Assembly (NCBI GenBank): GCA_017163975.1
Contig: JAFFSR010000244.1
Coordinates: 11,843,501 to 11,907,500, forward strand
Length of the DNA stretch: 64,000 bases
Source: Anastatus disparis
Taxonomy: Eukaryota; Arthropoda; Insecta; Hymenoptera; Eupelmidae
Reading direction: 5' to 3'
Below the pieces are notes generated by a model. The model was not told where the DNA came from and made no database searches. It saw only the letters and a list, made by a program, of their open reading frames with translations. How positions within the stretch are numbered: position 1 is the stretch's first letter; every line of letters starts with the position of its first letter. The translations under genes and the position numbers were made by a program. Shown piece by piece: positions 11,056 through 19,097 of this stretch.

Positions 11056-11930
11056 GCCCACAAACCCAGAGCCCTTAAACCCAAGACCCACAAACCCAGA
11101 TCCCGCGAACCCAAAGCCCACAAACCCAGAGCCCACAAATGCAGAGCCCCAAACCCAGAGCCCACAAACCCAGAGCCCTTAAACCCAAGACCCACAAACC
11201 CAGATCCCGCGAACCCAAAGCCCACAAACCCAGAGCCCACAAATGCAGAGCCCCAAACCCAGAGCCCACAAACCCAGAGCCCTTAAACCCAAGACCCACA
11301 AACCCAGAGCCCACAAATGCAGAGCCCCAAACCCAGAGCCCACAAACCCAGAGCCCACAAATGCAGAGCCCCAAACCCAGAGCCCACAAACCCAGAGCCC
11401 TTAAACCCAAGACCCACAAACCCAGATCCCGCGAACCCAAAGCCCACAAACCCAGAGCCCACAAATGCAGAGCCCCAAACCCAGAGCCCACAAACCCAGA
11501 GCCCTTAAACCCAAGACCCACAAACCCAGATCCCGCGAACCCAAAGCCCACAAACCCAGAGCCCTTAAACCCAAGACCCACAAACCCAGAGCCCACAAAC
11601 CCAGAGCCCTTAAACCCAAGACCCACAAACCCAGATCCCGCGAACCCAAAGCCCACAAACCCAGAGCCCACAAATGCAGAGCCCCAAACCCAGAGCCCAC
11701 AAACCCAGAGCCCTTAAACCCAAGACCCACAAACCCAGATCCCGCGAACCCAAAGCCCACAAACCCAGAGCCCACAAATGCAGAGCCCACAAACCCAGAG
11801 CCCTTAAACCCGAAACCCACAAACCCAGATCCCGCGAACCCAAAGCCCACAAACCCAGAGCCCACAAATGCAGAGCCCTAAACCCAGAGCCCACAAACTT
11901 AGAGCTCACGAGCCTAAGATCCACAAACTA
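11056..11930 (+). repeat. Left subterminal satellite array of the Transib
   Basis: Tandem 15-bp modules of the type ACCCAGAGCCCACAA, with variants (CCTTAA, AGACCC, GATCCCGCG, TGCAGAG). The order of modules is less regular than in the right array. A degenerate tail reaches about 12070. It is the reverse complement of the right array, so the C-rich strand is + here. Confidence 0.92.
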
Positions 11931-12463
11931 GAATAAACCATAATGCCAAAACTCATAAACCAAAATCCTTACACCCATAAACCCAAAACTCAGAAACTCA
12001 AAACTCAGTGAACCCCGAGACCCCTACTGTATCAATCCAAAATCCATCTACCTTAAGACCCATAAACTACAAAATCCATAAACCATAAATTTTAAAAGTT
12101 GACCGTTCACACATATTACAGGATCGTTTGTAACAGAAGTATATGATTCACGTCAATCTTGTAGATTTTAATTCCGTTTATTTGATTCATGTATAAAGCT
12201 GTGTCTTATGAATTAGCCAACCTTCGTTTTATATTTTTCATTTCCATATATCAGTAGGAGGACTTTATTAAAATTTTAGGGTTATAAATTATATAGAATT
12301 TTTCTTGTTACATTTCATATCAACAGTTATAAAATACAAAATATATTTAGAAATTTATTAATCACAGAACACATGTAAAAATACTTTCGAGAATATAAAA
12401 TTGTGTATCTTTAGTCATCAATCATTTTGTTAAAAGTGAAAAATTCATTAAAAATATTAAGTT

Positions 12464-14512
12464 ATGTCAATCCAAGTAGAAAACTCATATTTATGTGAAT
12501 TAATATGGAAATATCCTGATAAGCATAAGTCTATTCTCGACATAATTGTAAATGATCTAAAAACAAATTATATGCTATCTGAAGGAAATGAAAAGAAGGT
12601 GAGAAATGAATTGAACAAATCATTTTTGGTAAAATATAAACTTAAGTGGCAGGATGTTTCTCGCAAAAAACATGTTTTTATATCGAAGCACAAAGATTTT
12701 TTCGAAAAAACTTTAGTCATACAATTAGACGATGATGAGGCTTCAACATCTAATATGAATACATCATATACTAGTAATACTTCACATAGTTTTGAAGACA
12801 TTCCTACAACTGAGAAAAGAGGTCGACCTTCTACATCTTATGATAAAGGATGTTCAAAAACAAAACGAAAACGAGCTAGTAACATCGCTATAAGCTATTC
12901 TAAAGAGGAACTGTCATTAGCTTTAAAACTAAAAGAACAAAAAATCATCCGAGATAATGTTACGGAAACTGAACAAAATGTATTTAGTACTGAATATAAA
13001 AATAAAGTACTGGCAATGTTCATGGACTTAGATCTGACAAAACGTAAATATGAGAAGTTACGAAACCACACACGCAACTTACATGGTAATAAATTATATC
13101 CTCCTTATTCTGCAATCATAGAGGCTAAGAAAACTTGTTACCCTGAGCATATCACTTCTTCTACTTCTGGAGCGAAAGTTCATCTTATATCATTGCTCGA
13201 ACATACTTTAAAACGGATAATGATGACATTAGATAAAGAAGTATTAGTAAATGCAACGAAAAGTCTGATATTCTTGGGCAAGTGGGGAATGGATGGAGCT
13301 TCAGGGCAACAAACAACCAGACAGAAGTGGAATTTTCGTGACGATTGCGATTGTAGCAATGTGGACTCAAGCGATGATGGTTCTACCGATCAAGGAAAAC
13401 TCACTGATTCAGCTGTATTTATTTGTAATTTTGTACCTGTCGAACTTAGGACTATTGACAATGAAATTTTATGGGTTAATGAAAAACCATCATCTGTGTT
13501 ATACTGTCGCCCAATAAATTTTAAATTTATTAAAGAAAGCGATGATGTGACAAAGCAAAATTACGATGATAATTCAGCATTGTTAAAGAAAATTAAAAAT
13601 TATAATGTTGAATTTCTAGACATGGAATTCGATATAGCGTTTGACATAAAATGTACCATGATCGATGGTAAAGCATGTAATGTCTTAACTCATCAAAAAG
13701 CTTCTTCTCGTTGCAACATTTGCGGAGTTGGTCCTAAACGTATTAATGATATCAATTATGTCTTGGAGCTACAGAGAAATCCACAATTTTACCAATGGGG
13801 ATTTTCTATACTACACTGTTGGATTCGATTTATGGAATATGTATTACATATTTCTTACAATTTACAGTTTAAAAAAGGTTCAGCCAGAGGTTCTGATAAA
13901 AATTTGAAGCAAGAGCGAAAATCGCTAATTCAACAGTCTTTGAAGAACAGACTATCTTTAACGGTTGATGTAGTTAAGCAGGGTTCTGGGTCAACTAATA
14001 CAGGAAATGTAGCACGTTGTTTCTTTTCCAAATCTAAAATAGTCTCTCAAATTATCGGTGTGGATGAAGAATTATTAATCAGAATGCATGCCATTCTACA
14101 AATTATATCTTGCACAAAGGAAGTTGATCTGGACGCATTTGAAAAGTATTGCTTGGAAACTGCTAAAAAATGCATACAACTCTACCCTTGGTACAACATG
14201 CCACCTTCTGTGCATAAAGTGCTTATACACGGAAGCAGCATTATGAGGACATTTGATAGACCAATTGGATTCTTTTCAGAAGAAGCTCAGGAGTCAAATA
14301 ATAAAATATTTCGCAATGCTCGAGCTCGACATAGCAGAATGTGTGAAAGAAGAAAAACTAACGAAGATATACTTCATTATTGTTTGGTTTTATCAGATCC
14401 AGTCATAAGTAGCTTGCGAGATATTGAAAAAAAAGAACCTACACCATTAACACCAGAAGCCAGAAAACTTTTGAAAAATGCTGAAATTATACAAAGTGTG
14501 AAAAATCTTTAA
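12464..14512 (+). CDS. Transib transposase (RAG1-core-like), 682 aa
   Basis: Cuts and joins the transposon ends in the nucleus. Recognition rests on motifs in the order and context of the RAG1 catalytic core. D277 lies in GMDGASGQ (equivalent of RAG1 D600), D360 in KESD (D708) and E610 in SEEAQESNNK (E962). The zinc-binding pairs are C417/C420 (CNIC) and H584/H589 (HKVLIH). The length is normal for a Transib transposase, and there is no intron, frameshift or stop. The N-terminal 170 residues are charged and include a basic KTKRKR stretch (132-137), a possible nuclear localisation signal. No RING domain like that of RAG1 is seen. The start is the first ATG of the frame. It sits centrally in a 5.5-kb element with matching terminal repeats, which fixes the family independently of the protein. 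Confidence 0.93.
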   Translation: MSIQVENSYLCELIWKYPDKHKSILDIIVNDLKTNYMLSEGNEKKVRNELNKSFLVKYKLKWQDVSRKKHVFISKHKDFFEKTLVIQLDDDEASTSNMNTSYTSNTSHSFEDIPTTEKRGRPSTSYDKGCSKTKRKRASNIAISYSKEELSLALKLKEQKIIRDNVTETEQNVFSTEYKNKVLAMFMDLDLTKRKYEKLRNHTRNLHGNKLYPPYSAIIEAKKTCYPEHITSSTSGAKVHLISLLEHTLKRIMMTLDKEVLVNATKSLIFLGKWGMDGASGQQTTRQKWNFRDDCDCSNVDSSDDGSTDQGKLTDSAVFICNFVPVELRTIDNEILWVNEKPSSVLYCRPINFKFIKESDDVTKQNYDDNSALLKKIKNYNVEFLDMEFDIAFDIKCTMIDGKACNVLTHQKASSRCNICGVGPKRINDINYVLELQRNPQFYQWGFSILHCWIRFMEYVLHISYNLQFKKGSARGSDKNLKQERKSLIQQSLKNRLSLTVDVVKQGSGSTNTGNVARCFFSKSKIVSQIIGVDEELLIRMHAILQIISCTKEVDLDAFEKYCLETAKKCIQLYPWYNMPPSVHKVLIHGSSIMRTFDRPIGFFSEEAQESNNKIFRNARARHSRMCERRKTNEDILHYCLVLSDPVISSLRDIEKKEPTPLTPEARKLLKNAEIIQSVKNL

Positions 14513-14609
14513 AAATAGGTTAGAAAATACAGTGTAATAAAAATTGAATACAAAGACAAAAAAAATTAACTGAAAAAAAAACAAAAAGAGTTTAAAAAAG
14601 ATGAAAAAA

Positions 14610-14930
14610 ATAAAAAAAAAAAAATTTTAAAAGATAAAAAAATAACAAAAAAAAATTTTAAAAGATAAAAAAATAAAAAAAAAAAATTTTAAAAGATAAA
14701 AAATAAACAAAAAAAAATTTAAAAGATAAAAAAATAACAAAAAAAAATTTTAAAAGATAAAAAAATACAAAAAAAAATTTTAAAAGATAAAAATAAACAA
14801 AAAAAAATTTTAAAAGATAAAAAAATAACAAAAAAAATTTTAAAAGATAAAAAAAAAAAAAAAAAAATTTAAAAGATAAAAAAATAACAAAAAAAAATTT
14901 TAAAAGATAAAAAAAAAACCAAAAAAAAAA
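14610..14930. repeat. A-rich tandem repeat, about 30-bp period, inside the Transib
   Basis: About ten units, each with a TTTTAAAAGAT core separated by A-runs, lie just after the transposase stop. No coding potential. Flanked on the right (14940-14990) by a short CCCCTTT...AAAGGGG hairpin. Confidence 0.85.
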
Positions 14931-15126
14931 TCAGAAAACCCCTTTGAAGACTGCTACCTTGACGTGGTAAAGGGGCTTGAGTCGAAATGTTTCAGCGAAG
15001 ACTAACTAAAAGCAGTTCAAGAACTCACCTGTAATGATAGTCGGGTTCTGTGGTTATGGGATTCTTCGCATTTCTGATCACGTGGTTCTTTGTGGTTCAT
15101 GAGTCTTAAAATTTGCAGATTCATGA

Positions 15127-16340
15127 GTTTGTGGGCTCTGGGTTTGTGGGCTTTGGGTTCGCGGGATCTGGGTTTGTGGGTCTTGGGTTTAAGGGCTCTG
15201 GGTTTGTGGGCTCTGGGTTTGGGGCTCTGCATTTGTGGGCTCTGGGTTTGTGGGCTTTGGGTTCATGGGATCTGGGTTTGTGGGTCTTGGGTTTAAGGGC
15301 TCTGGGTTTGTGGGCTCTGGGTTTGGGGCTCTGCATTTGTGGGCTCTGGGTTTGTGGGCTTTGGGTTCATGGGATCTGGGTTTGTGGGTCTTGCGTTTAA
15401 GGGCTCTGGGTTTGTGGGCTCTGGGTTTGGGGCTCTGCATTTGTGGGCTCTGGGTTTGTGGGCTTTGGGTTCGCGGGATCTGGGTTTGTGGGTCTTGGGT
15501 TTAAGGGCTCTGGGTTTGTGGGCTCTGGGTTTGGGGCTCTGCATTTGTGGGCTCTGGGTTTGTGGGCTTTGGGTTCCTGGGATCTGGGTTTGTCGGTCTT
15601 GGGTTTAAGGGCTCTGGGTTTGTGGGCTCTGGGTTTGGGGCTCTGCATTTGTGGGCTCTGGGTTTGTGGGCTTTGGGTTCGTGGGATCTGGGTTTGTGGG
15701 TCTTGGGTTTAAGGGCTCTGGGTTTGTGGGCTCTGGGTTTGGGGCTCTGCATTTGTGGGCTCTGGGTTTGTGGGCTTTGGGTTCATGGGATCTGGGTTTG
15801 TGGGTCTTGCGTTTAAGGGCTCTGGGTTTGTGGGCTCTGGGTTTGGGGCTCTGCATTTGTGGGCTCTGGGTTTGTGGGCTTTGGGTTCATGGGATCTGGG
15901 TTTGTGGGTCTTGGGTTTAAGGGCTCTGGGTTTGTGGGCTCTGGGTTTGGGGCTCTGCATTTGTGGGCTCTGGGTTTGTGGGCTTTGGGTTCGCGGGATC
16001 TGGGTTTGTGGGTCTTGGGTTTAAGGGCTCTGGGTTTGTGGGCTCTGGGTTTGGGGCTCTGCATTTGTGGGCTCTGGGTTTGTGGGCTTTGGGTTCATGG
16101 GATCTGGGTTTGTGGGTCTTGCGTTTAAGGGCTCTGGGTTTGTGGGCTCTGGGTTTGGGGCTCTGGGTTTGTGGGCTTTGGGTTCGCGGGATCTGGGTTT
16201 GTGGGTCTTGGGTTTAAGGGCTCTGGGTTTGTGGGCTCTGGGTTTGGGGCTCTGCATTTGTGGGCTCTGGGTTTGTGGGCTTTGGGTTCGCGGGATCTGG
16301 GTTTGTGGGTCTTGGGTTTAAGGGCTCTGGGTTTGTGGGC
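15127..16340 (+). repeat. Right subterminal satellite array of the Transib (104-bp units)
   Basis: Clear higher-order repeat: each 104-bp unit is seven modules of 15 bp, one shortened to 14, based on GGCTCTGGGTTTGTG. Unit starts recur every 104 bp (for example 15235, 15339, 15443, 15547, 15651, 15755, 15859, 15963, 16067). Units differ by single bases (CGCGGG, CATGGG, CCTGGG, CGTGGG variants). GGG recurs every few bases on the + strand. Degenerate copies extend left to about 15045. Confidence 0.94.
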
Positions 16341-16456
16341 TTTTCCGCACTTTTAGCTTGATATATATGTTACTTGAAGAAGATTAAAAAAAAATTTGTG
16401 ACCATACGATCTAAAATGGCGAGTGGATGGAATTGTTTCCGTTTTTTCCCACTGTG
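16341..16456 (-). repeat. Right terminal inverted repeat of the Transib
   Basis: Reverse complement of 10940-11055, with no difference found by eye. Ends in CACTGTG at 16450-16456, followed by the target duplication CGCCG (16457-16461). Confidence 0.92.
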
Positions 16457-16523
16457 CGCCGCCTTTTCACGGGCGTGTTACTGGTCTTGGGTGAGGGTAA
16501 TAGCTGAGCGAAAGAATTCTCAG

Positions 16524-16901
16524 TGTGGTTTTAATCCAGCAAGCAATTTCAATATAGCAGCAACAGGACAAAGATCACAGGCAAAAAACAAAAATAAAAC
16601 AGCAGGAACATCAACAGAAACAAAAGGCTCAAACACATCAGAAAAGAACAGAAAAATAGAATACATGTATAATACAGAAGAATTAATAACAATACCACCA
16701 ATAGAAATAGACCAGGAAGTGTACTTAATAAGTTATAATAACAACAAAGAGAAGATTAAATTAATACATTGCCAGGACGACACATTCTATAACCAACGGC
16801 TACAGCGAATGGGAGTTGCATCCAATTCAGAAGATTTGGCAGATCCAGAACCCAACTTTGACATCTGGCTACGTAAAAGACAGCGATATATAAAAAGGTA
16901 A
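16524..16901 (+). pseudogene. Third ORF of element B, C-terminal fragment
   Basis: The end of the frame (RLQRMGVASNS... to the stop at 16899-16901) aligns with the C-terminus of element A's third ORF, including the DxW[LV] motif and a basic tail. Upstream the frame stays open through the rest of the hairpin block into the Transib terminal repeat, where an ATG at 16374 gives a chance 175-aa chimera. That upstream part is not retrotransposon protein. The N-terminal half is at 10461-10700. Confidence 0.72.
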
Positions 16902-17465
16902 AACAAAAGATTAGAATAAAATATTTTAATTTTGAAAAATCTTGTAAAAACTAAAAAATTCAATATGATAAATTAGATAATGTTAAAATCAAAAAGGAAA
17001 AGAAAGCTAATAATAGTAAAATCAAAATTAAATATAAAGTAAAGTGATTAGTTGCCTAGTTTGTCTGTGTGCGTTGAGGAAATAAAGTTTTTCGCACGTG
17101 ATTTCCTCTCAAAAGTAAAATATTATGTAAAATGAAAAAGAATAACTTAAGCATAAAGATTAAAATATGAAAACGTTTACTTGAAACGTTAAATACGTGC
17201 GAAACACTTTATTTGGGGGGCACGTATAGCCCACACAAACTTGCGCAGGTAGAGAAATAAATTGTTTAAATTGTTTAAATCTAAGAAATAAAATTATTGT
17301 AAGTGTGAATAATAAGAAATGGTATAATGTAAAAAAATATAAGTAGAAGTACGCGCGATCAGTCATAGCAATGCTTTTTATCGGTTAAAAAATAAAATTC
17401 ATTTGATTCATGAAATAAAGTGCATTTTTAAATAGAGTCAAAGCAACTTTATTTCAGGGGGGCAT
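16902..17465 (+). other. 3' untranslated region of element B with two hairpin-plus-G6 tracts
   Basis: No ORF. An inverted repeat at 17080-17099 and 17195-17214 (20 bp, one mismatch) directly abuts G6 at 17215-17220. A second one, 17411-17421 with 17446-17456 (11 bp, perfect), directly abuts G6 at 17457-17462. The second tract lies 3 bases before the LTR-like block, so it is the better polypurine-tract candidate. The first may be an internal duplicate or a secondary primer site. Confidence 0.6.
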
Positions 17466-17868
17466 TGAGACATATCAATTAGATTTTGTATCAGCAAAAG
17501 CATTGCTGCAAGTGAGCGCGGGTAGGGACATAGAAAGAACCGAACGCGCTTACATGAACGCGCAGGTATACGCCCCGACTCTAAACACATGTAAGCGCGC
17601 TCGGTATTACACGCGTATATTTCTAATATAAAACTTATAAGATCTATGTATTACAGCGTTGATAAAGGAATGTGTTGCGAGCGGTGGGAGATGATCCCCG
17701 CGATTTGGGAGAGAAAGCGGCAATCAAGCACCTAAAATGCGAGCCATCGAGTTTCGGCGAGAAGAGAAACTCAGCACTCTTGTGCGAATCAGCTTATAAT
17801 AGAGATCTCTTTTAATCTTAAATACAGAGTCATTGTATTCTTTTATTACTATTCAAGCTCTCATAGCA
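17466..17868 (+). repeat. Putative LTR of element B
   Basis: Begins TGAGA right after the G6 tract and ends with a TAGCA motif shared with the 6845-7368 block. It contains a TATAATA-like segment near 17797. The two LTR-like blocks share short motifs only, so they are related or old rather than a fresh pair. Boundaries are inferred. Confidence 0.4.
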
Positions 17869-18219
17869 GCAAAAGAAATGCTTAGTACGCATTTCCCTAC
17901 CTGCTCGAGTTTGAATAGTATTTTTCTTAAACAAATTAAATCTTTGTGATTTCTTAGTTTAAACAAAAGTGAAGTGGTAATTTCCTTCACTATTAAAAGT
18001 TAATTATTCTTATCGTGTGTGTATAAAAAGGCTAAATGCCTAGTGATTGTGCCTTGCATCGGCGTGTTATTTCGTAAAGCTTTGTGCTTAGAGTTAACAC
18101 GTTCTTGCAAGAGTGTTACCGATAAATACTGAACCATAAAATAAATGATTCAGTGCAAGAGGCAAAATTAAAAGTCCTCATCACCTCATGCTCCTATGAT
18201 TCCCTTATTTATTTTTCAG
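17869..18219 (+). other. Leader-like hairpin-rich block before element C
   Basis: No ORF. Hairpins: GAAATGC/GCATTTC (17875-17895), AGTGAAG/CTTCACT (about 17969-17991), ACTGAACCAT/ATGATTCAGT (18128-18154). A longer arm pair, 17847-17860 with 17907-17920, spans the presumed LTR end. It ends in a T-rich run and CAG at 18217-18219. A short Gag-like start (ATG at 18251) follows. Confidence 0.4.
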
Positions 18220-18746
18220 GAATATAACTCTGAGGTCTGACGAAAGTAATGGATCCGAATCTGCAAGACATGGCGTTCCTGTAGTGTACGGTCTGGCTTT
18301 CGTCAACCTAACTTTCTTAAACAACTCAAGACTTTATTAATTCAACGAGTTTGTACGCGCGAGAGGGATAGCGCGGTAAACTCGGAGTTTTATACATATA
18401 ATTGGTATCCATCTTGTTTTATCTTCACGATCTTGTCAAAAGGTAAAACAAGGTGAGAAGTTTTAATATATGGTGGTTTTATTCATCATATATTAAATAA
18501 AAGTACGTGATACTCGTATATGACGTTACAGTTTATTAACATTGTGTTGTTATATAATATATAAATTATTTGTTGCTGGTTTACATCGGTGGTTTCGTCA
18601 TTGTTCCCTACGAAGACCCGATCAGAATCCACCCGAGAGAGTTGATTGTTAATAAACTCAGAGTTTATATTCAGAGTAAAATTTAAGAAAAAAATTAATA
18701 AGTAAATTGATAGTTATTCAGAGTTGATACTGTAGAGATAAAATAA
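18220..18746 (+). other. Non-coding remnant of the Gag region, element C
   Basis: An ATG at 18251 opens only 11 codons before a TAG, and no further Gag frame is recognisable. TGACGAAAG at 18239 and CTTTCGTCA at 18298 form an inverted repeat. Otherwise nothing can be named. Confidence 0.3.
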
Positions 18747-19077
18747 TAGTAATTGTGGGATAGGGAACAAATTTCCACATAACAGCATAGATGATTTAAT
18801 TAAACTACTCGATGCACTAGATCAGGCGGGTTCATTAAATTATACGAGAAATAAATGGCTGGAAGATTATCCCGCGAGAAAACCGTTGTCATTTAACGCG
18901 TCTCGAAAGGAAGCTTTTAATCCTAGTTTTAGGACATCAACGTCGAATCGGGAGTTTAATAAAACGTATGATAGGCCGTATAAACCTAGATTTGCAGCGT
19001 ATAATAACGATAAAAGACCAGAAGTGCTAGAGATCCAAGTGATCGAAGAAGAAGAAGAAGAGCCGGAAAACAAGTAA
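18747..19077 (+). pseudogene. Gag C-terminal fragment of element C
   Basis: An open frame of about 110 codons ends at TAA 19075-19077. The part I can place starts near 18784 (IDDLIKLLDAL), resembles element A's Gag around DLDNDDKL, and is followed by an Arg/Asn/Phe-rich tail and an acidic run of Glu. No zinc knuckle. The Pol frame continues one base back relative to this frame, as in Gag-Pol frameshifting, but the N-terminal Gag is gone. Confidence 0.5.
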
Positions 19078-19097
19078 ACGTTGTATTCCCTGCCTAG

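Larger units (their letters stand above)
10940..16456 (+). mobile_element. Transib DNA transposon, 5,517 bp, apparently intact
   Basis: The termini are perfect inverted repeats beginning CACAGTGGG. The flanking duplication CGCCG is at 10935-10939 and 16457-16461; a 5-bp GC-rich target duplication is the Transib hallmark. Inside is one uninterrupted transposase ORF (12464-14512) with the RAG1-type DDE residues. Between the termini and the gene are two oppositely oriented satellite-like arrays, and an A-rich tandem repeat follows the gene. The perfect termini, exact target duplication and open transposase suggest a recent insertion. Family knowledge: Transib is the transposon superfamily related to RAG1, and its ends resemble recombination signal sequences. 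Whether this copy is active cannot be read from sequence. Confidence 0.93.

Noticed and set aside
11040..11931. Several overlapping long ORFs on both strands rich in PKPRAHKP or GSGFVG repeats
   Set aside because: They are translations of the 15-bp satellite modules. A 15-bp period without stops is open in several frames on both strands, so they are not evidence of genes.
11056..16340. CRISPR-like array
   Set aside because: Units are contiguous with no unique spacers, no cas genes are present, and the DNA is eukaryotic.
15017..16356. More than twenty overlapping ORFs of 60-95 codons in the right array
   Set aside because: Same cause: starts repeat every 104 bp with the array unit. No codon bias or conserved frame.
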